Below the pieces are notes generated by a model. The model did no database searches. It saw only the letters and a program-made list of their open reading frames with translations, and had not been told where the DNA came from. A stretch of DNA of 64,000 nt from an uncultured Eubacteriales bacterium (GTDB lineage Bacteria > Bacillota > Clostridia > Oscillospirales > CAG-272). Both the position numbers and the translations under genes were made by a program. Of the stretch, positions 18,081 to 26,831 are shown piece after piece. Positions within the stretch are counted from its first letter, which is position 1. Every line of letters begins with the position of its first letter. The stretch covers positions 1-64,000 of the forward strand of contig CAKRZE010000002.1 of assembly GCA_934432725.1 (NCBI GenBank). The letters run 5' to 3'.

Positions 18081-18791
18081 TCATTTTCCGGCAGGTCCCG
18101 GCACAAAAACAAGCCCGCCCCAATCCGTCAAAGCCCCGTCCTGCAGGGAGATCAGTCCGGTTCCGTGCGCCTCTGCAAAGCGCGCCATCCTGCCGTACTC
18201 CGGATGCAGGTCAATTCTTCCGAAAAAGCCGTACAGTCCCGGGCGAATCAGTCCGCCGCACCCGCCGATAAAGCCGGTATCATAGCCGGGCAGCAGAATG
18301 TGTCCCGGTCGAATCAGCAGCACATCGACACCGTCTTTCTCCAAAGCCTCTGCCAGCCCTGTGTCCGCCGTGATTACGGCGCGCTCCGCCACAACGGCAG
18401 CCGAGCAGCGGGTATAACCCTGACGCACCGCCACAAACCGATGCGCTCCCTGCCGGATTTCGCGGCAGATGCCGCGTGCAAGTCCATATACAGTATGCCC
18501 CACCGAAAGAGCATTCAGTCGGACGTCCCCGGGATACTTTGCGCAGAAGGGAGCGTCTGTCCCGTACACATCACAGCCCAACGCAGAAAAAAGGCGCCGG
18601 TTCGCATCCAGGTACTCAGCAGGCACCAGCAAAGCATTTCCCTGCCGGTATACAAGCATATCGGGATGCGCCTCTACCGGCGCAGCTATTTTTCCGAAGG
18701 GGGGCAGACATATCGGCTCCAGCCCAAGCTCCTTCAGCCTCAAACGGCATTCGACAGGCAAACGACAGTCGGTCAAAACCATCTGATTCAT
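18081..18791 (-). CDS. DUF6873-like protein, guanidino-enzyme fold
   Basis: 236 residues from ATG 18791 (longer in-frame starts overlap rpmB). The pattern of repeated segments such as LTDCRLP, HPDMLVY, VRLNALSVG, VRQGYTRCSAAVV and FIGGCGGLI matches the family annotated as DUF6873, related by fold to guanidino-group modifying enzymes (GME: agmatine deiminase, arginine deiminase). In GME enzymes a Cys and a His are catalytic; candidates are Cys in GYTRCSA and CGG. The reaction is unknown. It lies 33 bases after rpmB on the same strand and may be cotranscribed. Confidence 0.6.
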   Translation of the reverse strand: MNQMVLTDCRLPVECRLRLKELGLEPICLPPFGKIAAPVEAHPDMLVYRQGNALLVPAEYLDANRRLFSALGCDVYGTDAPFCAKYPGDVRLNALSVGHTVYGLARGICREIRQGAHRFVAVRQGYTRCSAAVVAERAVITADTGLAEALEKDGVDVLLIRPGHILLPGYDTGFIGGCGGLIRPGLYGFFGRIDLHPEYGRMARFAEAHGTGLISLQDGALTDWGGLVFVPGPAGK

Positions 18792-18823
18792 TTTTCCGTC
18801 CCGTAATCCGTGTGTTTCCGGAA

Positions 18824-19006
18824 TTACTTTGCCGCCTTTGCGGAACGCAGGCAACGGGAGCACAGATGCATGGTCTTGTTGGTACCGTTCAGCGTAACCT
18901 TCACCGTTCTGATGTTCGGCTTAAACATTCTGTTGGTCTTGCGGTTGGAATGGGAAACATTCAGACCGAATACAACGCCCTTTCCGCAAATATCGCACTT
19001 TGCCAT
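18824..19006 (-). CDS. rpmB: Ribosomal protein bL28
   Basis: 60 residues, complete. It starts MAKCDICGKGVVFGLNVSHS and has a second CxxC near the end (HLCSRCLRS), giving the zinc-binding (C+) version of bL28. NRKTNRMFKPNIRTVKV is the rRNA-binding part. Ribosome site GGAGGTGTTCCGAA. A component of the large ribosomal subunit; own promoter at 19065-19093. Confidence 0.97.
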   Translation of the reverse strand: MAKCDICGKGVVFGLNVSHSNRKTNRMFKPNIRTVKVTLNGTNKTMHLCSRCLRSAKAAK

Positions 19007-19064
19007 TTCGGAACACCTCCATATATATCAGTTGTTATTTTCGTATAAAGTTCCATACCAGAGT

Positions 19065-19093
19065 ATTATAGCATAAAGTCAAAATAAATGCAA
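19065..19093 (-). promoter_or_regulatory. Promoter of rpmB
   Basis: Minus strand TTGCAT (19093-19088), 17-bp spacer, TATAAT (19070-19065). Confidence 0.75.
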
Positions 19094-19639
19094 GATATCT
19101 TTTGAATTTTTTTGTTTTTTCTTTTTGGGATAAATGTAAAATAAAACGGGGCAAAAAGAAAGCGTCAAAGCAGGCGCGGTATAATACGCACAGAAACCCT
19201 CGGCCGAGGATTTTCCGGGGCTTGACAGTCCCGGCGCGGCATTTTGCCGTGCGTGCTCCTTGACGCGCGGCGTAAAAATGTCACTTTCATATGCAGCATA
19301 GCCCATCACCGCGGCACCCAAAACCGCAGAGGTCTGCCTGGACGCCGGACGGTATTCCGCGATTCCGATACCCGCCGTGAGAAAACCGGGGACAAACAGA
19401 AGCATGACTGCGGCAGGAGCACTTCCGGAATCCTTGAAAACGAGGCGGGATACTCCCCACGGAAACGGACGAACCGCAGCGCCCGCCGCTTCCATGCGTG
19501 AGAACATCGGAAAAAATCAGTCCGGGCAAAGCCGGATCTCTGAAAAAAGCCGCAAAAAATGCCTCCGCGGATAAAAAGCCGTCCCGTTTTCAAAATCGGA
19601 ACTGCCGCGCAAATTCCCCTGCAATCCATAAATCGCCGC
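19094..19639. other. No gene supported
   Basis: Between the rpmB promoter and the znuB promoter. A 142-codon minus-strand frame (19079-19507) runs through with one hydrophobic stretch, but it has no ribosome site, overlaps the rpmB promoter and shows no family resemblance. I leave it uncalled. Confidence 0.4.
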
Positions 19640-19668
19640 TTGACTTTTCCGATCAGAATGTTTATAAT
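19640..19668 (+). promoter_or_regulatory. Promoter of the znuB-like gene
   Basis: TTGACT (19640-19645), 17-bp spacer, TATAAT (19663-19668), 58 bases before the start codon. Confidence 0.8.
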
Positions 19669-19726
19669 ATATGTATATTAAATTTGAAAACCGCTTTCGG
19701 ATCACGCGGGGAGAGAAGGACAGCGC

Positions 19727-20542
19727 ATGGGATCAATCGGCTCAATTTTCCGGTATTCTTTTATGATCCGCGCGATGCTGGTGGGTATTCCCGTTTCTCT
19801 CTGTGCGGCATTGCTCGGTGTCAGCCTGGTGCTCAAACGGTATTCCATGATCGGCGACGGTCTGTCGCACGTGGGATTCGGCGCCATGGCGGTTGCCGTT
19901 GCCATGCACTGGTCGCCGCTTCCCGTGGCGATTCCCGTTGTCATTCTGGCGGCGTTTCTGCTTTTACGGCTGCGCAATGACAGCAAAATCAAAGGAGATA
20001 CGGCAATCGCGCTGATTTCCACATCGGCTTTGGCGCTCGGTGTCATGGTAGTATCCGCCACCAGCGGACTGAATTCCGATGTCAGCAGTTATATGTTCGG
20101 CAGCATTTATGCCGTCGGGGAAGAGGATGTCATTCTCTCTTTGTCTCTCGCCCTGACCGTATTGGTTCTGTTTGCCCTGCTGTACAACCGGATTTTTGCC
20201 GTAACCTTTGACGAGACCTTTTCCAGAGCGACCGGCGTAAAAGCAGATCTGTATAATATGCTGATTGCAGTCCTGACAGCCGTGACGGTTGTCCTCGGAA
20301 TGCGGATGATGGGTGCGCTCCTGATTTCGGCGCTGATCGTTTTTCCGGCGACCTCCGCCATGCGCGTATGCCGTTCCTTCCGCGCCGTTGTGCTTTGCGC
20401 GGCATGCATCTCGGTATGCTGCTTCTTTGCGGGACTGGTTGCGTCCTGTCTGCTGCCCCTGCCGCCCGGCGGGTGTATTGTCGCGGCAAACGCCGTTGTG
20501 TTCGGCATATTTTCGCTTGCTGCCCGTGTGAAGGCAAGATGA
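19727..20542 (+). CDS. Metal ABC transporter permease, ABC-3 (ZnuB) family
   Basis: 271 residues, about eight membrane helices. Conserved ABC-3 features: N-terminal LVGIPVSLCAALLGVSLVLKR, YSMIGDGLSHVGFGA, the D-T-A-I-ALISTSALALGVM segment, and MRMMGALLISALIVFPATSAM. Such permeases work with an ATPase (ZnuC) and a binding protein (ZnuA) for zinc or manganese. Neither partner is present within the window next to it, so this is an orphan permease with its own promoter. The start is preceded by GGGGAGAGAAGGAC. Downstream is the PIN/ASCH gene, 96 bases on. Confidence 0.85.
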   Translation: MGSIGSIFRYSFMIRAMLVGIPVSLCAALLGVSLVLKRYSMIGDGLSHVGFGAMAVAVAMHWSPLPVAIPVVILAAFLLLRLRNDSKIKGDTAIALISTSALALGVMVVSATSGLNSDVSSYMFGSIYAVGEEDVILSLSLALTVLVLFALLYNRIFAVTFDETFSRATGVKADLYNMLIAVLTAVTVVLGMRMMGALLISALIVFPATSAMRVCRSFRAVVLCAACISVCCFFAGLVASCLLPLPPGGCIVAANAVVFGIFSLAARVKAR

Positions 20543-20638
20543 ATGCGGTTTTCCCAAAGAAAGGGAAACGATCCGGAAGCTGCATTGCCGCGTGCTTCGC
20601 GTGCGCAGCTCCCGCTTTGTTTGCAGGAATTTTATTGT

Positions 20639-23332
20639 ATGAAAATGCTGTTTTTGGTTGACGGCGACAACAACATCGGGACCGGTCTGACCGGTCTGAA
20701 CCTTCTGTCCGAAACGGATACCGTTCTGATTTTCCACAGCCGCGGCATGCAGCTGACAAAGCTGAAGGCGCGCGCCGCACAGAGTCAGGCTGATGTGCAG
20801 TTTATCGAAAGCGTCAAGGACGGAAAGAACTCCGTGGACTTTCAGATTATTGCGGAGCTCGGAGTCCGGATCGGTCGCGGCGAGGTGGAGTTCGCATATG
20901 TCATCAGTCAGGATCAGGGCTATGTTGCGCCGATCGAAAGTCTGAAGCTTCACTATTCCGATTATTTCCGTGAAATCCGGCTTGCAAGGTCCATCGAGGA
21001 CTGCCTGCATCTGATTTTCATTCTGCGTGCAGCAACCAGATCCGGACTGTCTGCCGCTCTGGCATCCGAATACGGTTCGGCTCACGGCGACCTGATTTAC
21101 CGCCATCTGGCAGGTCTGTTCGGCGTGGAGGTACACGATGAAAGCCCTGTCGCTGCGGAAACCGTTCAAGCGGCAGGAGGCATCTCAGCCGCAGCGCCGC
21201 TTCCGGAAGCCTCCTCCGAAAAGCCGCAGGGCTTACGGCACGCCGGTCAGCGCTCATCCGGCTTCAGACGCGGGCGCAGAGGTGCGGGCAGCGATGCAGC
21301 CCCCTCCGTATCCCTGCCCTCCGCACCCATAGGCAGTGCATCGGAGCAGACCCTACCCTCTGCAAGCCCTCAGACTCCGGAGGAAGAGCAGACCGCAGCG
21401 CCGGTCAGCCCGGCTTCCGACAGACATGAAAACGCCCTCCGTTCTGCCCGCAGCAGCGGTCATTCTCCCGTTTCCGCAGAAGATACCGCGATCCGGGCAG
21501 AGGCTTCCGCTTCTTTCCGATCCGCTGCCGATATGGACAGCAAACCCGCTTCTCCCGCCTCCAACCAGTCTGCCGCGCCCAAGACGGAGCAAGGCACGGT
21601 TCGCGCCGCGGGCAAACCGGACGAAGCGGTCCCGCTTGCCGGCACGGAACAGAAATCCGTCTCCGATGGCGGCATCGCTCATGAGCAAAACAGCGTTGAA
21701 GCCGGTGAACCCGCCATCCGGAACGCTGCCGGATCGGGCGCCGGAACAGAGCGCTCCGCCGTACAGCCTTCCGCAAAAGGCAATGAAACCGAAGTACACG
21801 CCGCCGATACGGCGGAAAACGCAGAGAAAGCCGTCAATCAGCCGGTTTCTGCCGAAAGCGAAACCGCACCCGGCAAAGCCTCTGCCGCTCCGGCTCAAAA
21901 GCAGCCGGCTGCCGAAGGCTCCGACAAAAGCACGGAAGAAGCCGGACCAGCAGCCTCCAAGTCCGATGCCGCAGAGACTCAGAACGAAGCGTCCGCTCCG
22001 AAATCCGAGAAAACAGTCATTTATCCGTTCAGACGCGCCCCCGAGAACCGGTATTCAAGCCAGACGCGCCCCGTGGTGGTTTCGGAAGCACCCGTAATTC
22101 CGGGCACCGCAGAATCCCATTATTCGAAAAAAAAGAGCGTTCAGGCGAGCTCAGACAACCGGAAGGAGTCCGGAGCAGAAACAAATCAGGCAGCCGCAGG
22201 AACCGCCCCGGAGCCGGCGCAAAAAACGGAATCCATCCCAGCTGATCACGCCCGCACGCCTCACCCCGACGACGCTACAAAGCAGCCGCAAGCGCTTTCT
22301 AATGCAGGCGATACAAAGCCGGCAGTGAGCCAGACGCGCAGTGCCAAAGCCCCCGCCGAGACGGCTGCCCGGAAGCAGAATAAAAAAGATGCCGCCCAGC
22401 CCTCCGCAAAGCCGTCCCCCGCTTCGGAAAAAGTGCCCGCCCAACCGGACCCGCTCCCGATCAAAGAAGCCGCATCGACTGACGGCGGAGCAAAATCGGC
22501 AGGCGCTGCCGGTCGGAAGTCTGCTGCCGCCAAGGGAACCGATAAACAGGAACGGACACCCGGAAAGCGTCCTGTAGGACGACCGCCGAAATCCTCCTCC
22601 GCGCCTGTCCCCGAAGCGCAGAACGCCGTAGCCTCCGGAAACGGAGCCGAACAGACTCAAACAGCCGCCGGAAAACAGGGGCAGCCGGCAAAGCTTCAGA
22701 ATCCGGTCCTCTCCGGAAGCAAAAATCAGGACGGTCAGCCCAAAGCTTCCCCCGCAGTGCCGCATTCTGTCCCGCAAAAAAGCGAACAGCAGGATACAGC
22801 GCCGACAAGAAAAGCCTCACGGAAGAATTCCCGGCAGAATAAGTCTTCCGCTCCGGATAGCGGAGCTGCTATCGCAGCCGAAGCGCCCTCCGCCAATCAA
22901 AGCAGGCAGTCCCCGCGCAGGGAAAATGATCCGGGGACGGGCAAAGCGGGCGTCAAGAACCATAATATGAAGCTGTTTCCGGAGCAGTTTGAAAAAATAA
23001 AAGCCGGAACCAAACAGATTGAAATCCGCTGCAACGATGCCAAGCGCCAGAAAATCCGCCCCGGAGATACCATAACGCTGGTCAAGCAGTCCGAGGACGG
23101 GGAAACCATGGTAGTTTACGTAACCGGCATGTATCCCGCACCTTCCTTCCGGGAGCTTTTCGAGCAGTTTGACCCCGCAGTCTTCGGATGTGCCGGTCAA
23201 TCGGTCGATGAAATGCTGAACGGCATTTACAAGATTTTCGACAAGCGCAAGGAAAAGAAATACGGCGCGGTCGGAATCGGAGTATCCCTGAAGCCGGATG
23301 GAAGCGCGCCGGAACGGCAGCCGGGCAAATAA
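20639..23332 (+). CDS. PIN/NYN-like domain and ASCH domain joined by a long disordered linker
   Basis: 897 residues from ATG 20639 (AGGAAT upstream; an ATG two codons later is possible). Residues 1-165 are a PIN-like/NYN nuclease fold: MLFLVDGDNNIGTGL, with Asp8, Asp10, Asp67 and Asp92 (VISQDQGY) in place for a metal-dependent ribonuclease site. Residues about 170-774 are low complexity, rich in Ala, Pro, Ser, Glu and Lys, with no predicted fold. Residues about 775-885 form an ASCH (PUA-like) domain: MKLFPEQFEKIKAGTKQIEIRCNDAKRQKI, RPGDTITL, and the closing KKYGAVGIGVSL. ASCH domains bind RNA and some cleave it. The PIN part alone is common in Clostridia; I do not know this fusion as a described protein. 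The linker frame is uninterrupted, which argues that it is real coding sequence. Confidence 0.8.
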   Translation: MKMLFLVDGDNNIGTGLTGLNLLSETDTVLIFHSRGMQLTKLKARAAQSQADVQFIESVKDGKNSVDFQIIAELGVRIGRGEVEFAYVISQDQGYVAPIESLKLHYSDYFREIRLARSIEDCLHLIFILRAATRSGLSAALASEYGSAHGDLIYRHLAGLFGVEVHDESPVAAETVQAAGGISAAAPLPEASSEKPQGLRHAGQRSSGFRRGRRGAGSDAAPSVSLPSAPIGSASEQTLPSASPQTPEEEQTAAPVSPASDRHENALRSARSSGHSPVSAEDTAIRAEASASFRSAADMDSKPASPASNQSAAPKTEQGTVRAAGKPDEAVPLAGTEQKSVSDGGIAHEQNSVEAGEPAIRNAAGSGAGTERSAVQPSAKGNETEVHAADTAENAEKAVNQPVSAESETAPGKASAAPAQKQPAAEGSDKSTEEAGPAASKSDAAETQNEASAPKSEKTVIYPFRRAPENRYSSQTRPVVVSEAPVIPGTAESHYSKKKSVQASSDNRKESGAETNQAAAGTAPEPAQKTESIPADHARTPHPDDATKQPQALSNAGDTKPAVSQTRSAKAPAETAARKQNKKDAAQPSAKPSPASEKVPAQPDPLPIKEAASTDGGAKSAGAAGRKSAAAKGTDKQERTPGKRPVGRPPKSSSAPVPEAQNAVASGNGAEQTQTAAGKQGQPAKLQNPVLSGSKNQDGQPKASPAVPHSVPQKSEQQDTAPTRKASRKNSRQNKSSAPDSGAAIAAEAPSANQSRQSPRRENDPGTGKAGVKNHNMKLFPEQFEKIKAGTKQIEIRCNDAKRQKIRPGDTITLVKQSEDGETMVVYVTGMYPAPSFRELFEQFDPAVFGCAGQSVDEMLNGIYKIFDKRKEKKYGAVGIGVSLKPDGSAPERQPGK

Positions 23333-23350
23333 TCGCACAGAGCATTTAAA

Positions 23351-23389
23351 AACCGCTCCGCCGACATAAAATCGGCGGAGCGGTTTTTT
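23351..23389 (+). terminator. Strong intrinsic terminator
   Basis: 14-bp stem (23351-23364 with 23372-23385), 7-base loop, T6 tract; 19 bases after the PIN/ASCH stop. The following 23390-23782 contains no gene that I can support. Confidence 0.9.
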
Positions 23390-23782
23390 CATAAACAGCC
23401 ACAGTGCTGCTCTTTCCCGCATCCTCATAAGAAGCCATAGCATTGAAGCTCTTCCGTCAAAGCGGCACTGTTTTTCCTTCCGTCACTCCCATAAAAAGGC
23501 GCCGAAAAAAACGACCTATCCGCAATCATCCGAGCCCTATTTGTGAAGCTTTCGGCATCATGCAGCGCACAGAAAGCCCTGCAAAGCACAGCCTCCGGGA
23601 CCAGCACCTCCTCGCAGCACAAAGGAAAGACTTTCCGTACAGTCAGTCACACCCGTCGGTCCTCAGACCCCGCGCTGCCGGGGCGCTTGGCAGCTTCACC
23701 AAAACATCACCGCCGCATTTTTGTCCGCAGCACCCCGTCCGGTACGCAATGCAGTTTCAGACGGTCCACCCCTCTGCGGCGT

Positions 23783-24253
23783 TTATGCTTTCAGAAAATG
23801 CAGTGCCCCAAACAATCGGTTCAGCTGGCGATGCTGCTTTTTAAAAACCTTTTGAATCAGCGAAAGCTGTTTTTGGGAAAACACTGTCCCCTGCTCCGCT
23901 CCGTCCACGCCGGCGCTGTGCCGAAGCAGCTCATCATAGATCATGCTGTACTTCCGGGAGTCCCCTTCAAAATACATCCGGTATAAATGGGCAACATCGG
24001 ATAAAAGGTTCCACTTTGCAAGCACTGCACCGCAGTCCAACGGATCGGAAAGCACTTCGTTGAAATTGTACTCATATATTTCGTCATCTCCCGCCAAGCG
24101 GTCCGCAGACTCCGGCTCTACCGCCTGATACGCGCCGTTTTCAAAGGCAGGAGTGCCCTCGTCATCATTATATACAAGAAAAACAGTTTTCGCTCTCCAG
24201 ATCACATGTATAATAGAATAGTCCGCATTTATTGGAAGTTCAGGATGTTGCAA
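23783..24253 (-). CDS. Hypothetical protein with TTG start
   Basis: 156 residues. The start is TTG at 24253, strongly supported by TTAAGGAGGGACAAGC. I do not recognise the family. The protein is acidic and soluble; features include WRAKTVFLVYNDDEGTPAFENGAYQ near the start, suggesting a small beta domain, and a helical C-terminal half (LSLIQKVFKKQHRQLNRLFGALHF). It is preceded by a roughly 195-base leader with several hairpins and its own promoter at 24455-24483, so expression may be controlled at the RNA level. Confidence 0.7.
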   Translation of the reverse strand: MQHPELPINADYSIIHVIWRAKTVFLVYNDDEGTPAFENGAYQAVEPESADRLAGDDEIYEYNFNEVLSDPLDCGAVLAKWNLLSDVAHLYRMYFEGDSRKYSMIYDELLRHSAGVDGAEQGTVFSQKQLSLIQKVFKKQHRQLNRLFGALHFLKA

Positions 24254-24449
24254 GCTTGTCCCTCCTTAAAATCCCGTTTTATCTGCAAATATCTCGGGGC
24301 TTTGAAAAAAGTCAGCGGCGCCGGACAGCTCCCGGACCGAGCGGTTCAAACCAGCCTCCGGGCAATTGAGCAACCGCTATAAGCATAGCGGTGCCCACCG
24401 GGCAGACGCATTTTATCTGCCGACCGGGTATCCCGCCAGCCGTAAACCA
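24254..24449 (-). ncRNA. Highly structured leader RNA, possible riboswitch or cis-regulator
   Basis: Between the promoter (24455-24483) and the TTG start at 24253 the transcript can fold several stems: TCTGCC/GGCAGA (24401-24421, 9-base loop), an 8-bp ACCGCTAT hairpin with 4-base loop (24373-24392), a stem of GGGCA (24360-24364) with TGCCC (24392-24396) enclosing the latter, and TCCGGG/CCCGGA (24357-24362 with 24331-24336) enclosing a small GGTT/AACC hairpin (24343-24352). The GGGCA stem and the TCCGGG stem share bases, so they are mutually exclusive, as expected for a switch. It does not match a riboswitch class I can name. Confidence 0.5.
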
Positions 24450-24454
24450 AATAC

Positions 24455-24483
24455 AGTTTAGCATAAAGGTCCTGCCTTGTAAA
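24455..24483 (-). promoter_or_regulatory. Promoter of the structured-leader gene
   Basis: Minus strand TTTACA (24483-24478), 17-bp spacer, TAAACT (24460-24455). It sets the start of the leader near 24448. Confidence 0.6.
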
Positions 24484-24762
24484 GAGAACAGCCAAAATAT
24501 CGCAATATAAGCAATCTAAATCCCAATGTCAAAGAATATTTTACAAATTCTCCCAAAATATCGTCGTGCCGCCTGCGCAAGCCGTCCGAAGGTGACGCCC
24601 GAACGCCATTCCCCGGCACGCGTTCCGCATGCAGGGTCCGCAGCCGGCAGGCGCCGAAACTCCGCCGCAAAGGTTTGCCCGGAGCGCATGCATCCCCCCC
24701 GAGCCGGGGCTTTTCCGCCTCCGCCGGCTGCGTTTCGGCGGCATCTATCAAAAAGCCGTAAA

Positions 24763-25422
24763 TCAGCTGATTTTCACGGATTGGACAACCTGAAGAAACG
24801 CTTCGTCAAAATCGCCGCTGACGCTGGAAAAGGTAATGATGTCGCTGTATGTGCTTCCGAAAAACAGATACTGCGTCTGCCTTTGTAAGACGCCGAACGC
24901 GGTAATTTCATATGAGTATTTCAAAACATCCACGCCGTCGATCTTCATTTTTTCAAACGCCGTTGATCTCTCAAACCCGGCAAACACCTGCACATAATAT
25001 GCGTCCAATATCTCCTGCGTATAATTATCGATCGAGTCAGCATTGCCCTTGCTGAAGGAAATATTGTCGGTCCTTGCCGGATAATCCGCAGGAACCGCAA
25101 TGAGAACGCCGCTGTAATCCCCCACAATAAAGCCTTCCGGCAGCCTGAGAGTCAGATGATCATATGTGTAAAGCCCCGGTTCTTCAGACCCATTCCCGGT
25201 ATCCTGCGTGCTTTCCGGCAGGGTCTGTTCATCCGTGACCGCTTCGGTTGCACCGACACTCTCCGATGCGCTTTCCGGAGAGGTTTGTCCGTCAGTGGCT
25301 GCCGCAGTTGCCGCAGTCATACTGTCCCCGTCAGCCGTGCTGTCCGGCGTTTTGTTTGTCTTTCCGCAGGCTGCCATGGCAAGCATCGCTGTCAACAGGC
25401 AAAGTGCAATTATTTTTTTCAT
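24763..25422 (-). CDS. Lipoprotein of unknown function
   Basis: 219 residues from ATG 25422 (GGAG 8 bases upstream). Signal peptide MKKIIALCLLTAMLAMAAC with lipobox cysteine at residue 19, so exported and lipid-anchored. Residues 20-85 are a Thr/Ser/Glu-rich linker containing an imperfect internal duplication (TDGQTSPESASES... and TDEQTLPESTQD...). The C-terminal domain of about 130 residues (LTLRLPEGFIVGDYSGVLIAV..., QTQYLFFGSTYSDIITFSS) resembles PsbP/DUF-type beta domains that follow clostridial lipoprotein anchors. Partner or ligand unknown. Own promoter at 25460-25488. Confidence 0.75.
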   Translation of the reverse strand: MKKIIALCLLTAMLAMAACGKTNKTPDSTADGDSMTAATAAATDGQTSPESASESVGATEAVTDEQTLPESTQDTGNGSEEPGLYTYDHLTLRLPEGFIVGDYSGVLIAVPADYPARTDNISFSKGNADSIDNYTQEILDAYYVQVFAGFERSTAFEKMKIDGVDVLKYSYEITAFGVLQRQTQYLFFGSTYSDIITFSSVSGDFDEAFLQVVQSVKIS

Positions 25423-25459
25423 ATAAGTCTCCAGCTTTCTTTTTTGCTTTAATAACACA

Positions 25460-25488
25460 ATTATATTCGGAATACACATAAATGTCAA
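25460..25488 (-). promoter_or_regulatory. Promoter of the lipoprotein gene
   Basis: Minus strand TTGACA (25488-25483), 17-bp spacer, TATAAT (25465-25460): a consensus sigma-A promoter. Confidence 0.85.
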
Positions 25489-25688
25489 TGCTTTTTTCAT
25501 ATTCCGCAACGCGCCGGAGGTATATTTGCCGCTCTTTGCAGTCGGAGTGACGGGCGGGAGCCCGGGAGCAGCCTGCACCGCGCCGAAAAATTCACTTTCA
25601 CCCGATGCAGGCAAAAGCCGCCCCATTCGCAGAGAACCATAATCGGTCCGCCGCAGCCGCTATGCCTCAAAGGATTGCGCCCGGCTGT

Positions 25689-26186
25689 TCAATTTTGACA
25701 CTCAAATCGAAGCTCATAAAACTGCCGCACCCATTCAGGATATATTTTATATCTCCCGCCGTCCCGTATTTGCTTTATCGTTCGCTTTCCGACTCTTCTG
25801 TCTAAAATGGCGAAAATGCGTATCAGACAGTGATCGCTTGTGAGCGCGTCAACGATCGGCATTTGCAGAAAATCCACAGCTGCCTGTAAAAAATCCAGCT
25901 CGGAAAGCGTACACTCCTTTGCCCATTGCTTCCTCAGCTCCGCAATATCACTGTCCCGGATGCCGTTTTCCGTCCATCGCTCGTTTAAATCATGTTCTTG
26001 CTCATACATATTGATCCATGAGAAAACCGCAAGCTCTTTCCCGTCCATCCTGATGGATGCCCGCCCATACGAATTATGAACCCCGTGATAGCGCGTCAGA
26101 AAATAGGTTATCCGATCTCTCAATGAATCGCACAGGCACCCGTTTAATTGCTTATTCAGACCCGACCACGATTTATAATGATTCAT
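25689..26186 (-). CDS. SF0329-like family protein
   Basis: 165 residues from ATG 26186, set by TTGGAGGATCCGGG. The sequence NHYKSWSGLNKQLNGCLCDSLRDRITYFLTRYHGVHNSYGRASIRMDGKE has the pattern of the SF0329 family of small soluble proteins of unknown function. Its aromatic residues and the FSWINMYEQEHDLNERW segment fit. The C-terminal helical half includes DALTSDHCLIRIFAILDRRVGKRTI. No operon partner; own promoter. Confidence 0.6.
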   Translation of the reverse strand: MNHYKSWSGLNKQLNGCLCDSLRDRITYFLTRYHGVHNSYGRASIRMDGKELAVFSWINMYEQEHDLNERWTENGIRDSDIAELRKQWAKECTLSELDFLQAAVDFLQMPIVDALTSDHCLIRIFAILDRRVGKRTIKQIRDGGRYKIYPEWVRQFYELRFECQN

Positions 26187-26220
26187 CCCGGATCCTCCAA
26201 CTCCAAGTTGTCTGTACAAT

Positions 26221-26249
26221 TATTATAATATATTTCTGCGTCCATATCA
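26221..26249 (-). promoter_or_regulatory. Promoter of the SF0329-like gene
   Basis: Minus strand TTGATA (26249-26244), 17-bp spacer, TATAAT (26226-26221). The DNA from 26250 to 26697 has no gene that I can support. Confidence 0.75.
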
Positions 26250-26697
26250 AGAGCGGAATGAACTTTCAAAGAAAAAAAGGCCGCAATATCCGGTTGCCGC
26301 CGCATGTGAAATGACTTCTCACAAAGCTGAAAATCGTGAAAAAAAGAAGATTCCCCTTCGGACTTCCAATTATACCGTAGAATTCAATGCTATTTACCTC
26401 AGGGAGTGGACCAAACCCGGTCCGCGTCCGCAAGACATTTCACACGCCAAGCGCATATTTCACGCACGAAGCCCGCTTTACAAAGCCCGCCGGGATGCAT
26501 TTCATCGAAAAAAGTGCTTGCCGCAAGCGCTTTTTTCCGGAGACAGCACCCGCAATCCGCTCTCCGCTCCGACAGCCGCTCCGCCTGTTCCCGTCAAACC
26601 GAAGCCTGCCGATCCGCAAAAATGATTGCAGAGGCAGAGCAGAATGCCGTTCCCCTCCGGGGCAAAGCAGCCCTGCCCCGATGAAGCGTGCGTTCGA

Positions 26698-26726
26698 TTG
26701 AATTTATGTGAAAAAGATGATACAAT
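26698..26726 (+). promoter_or_regulatory. Promoter of the ECF sigma gene
   Basis: TTGAAT (26698-26703), 17-bp spacer, TACAAT (26721-26726), about 100 bases upstream of the start. Confidence 0.65.
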
Positions 26727-26831
26727 AAAAGCAATCCGGAGGTTTCGATAAAAATTCTTCTGCCAACCCAACCTTTTCCCGTTTTTTTTGCACTTATAGG
26801 TAAACGCCCCTGAAATCTGAAAGGAGACGCT

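Noticed and set aside
19079..19507. 142-codon minus-strand frame with a hydrophobic stretch
   Set aside because: No ribosome site, overlaps the rpmB promoter, no recognised family.
24301..24448. Possible tRNA because of a GGTTTGAACC motif
   Set aside because: No acceptor stem, D arm or anticodon arm can be built around it; better explained as a structured leader.
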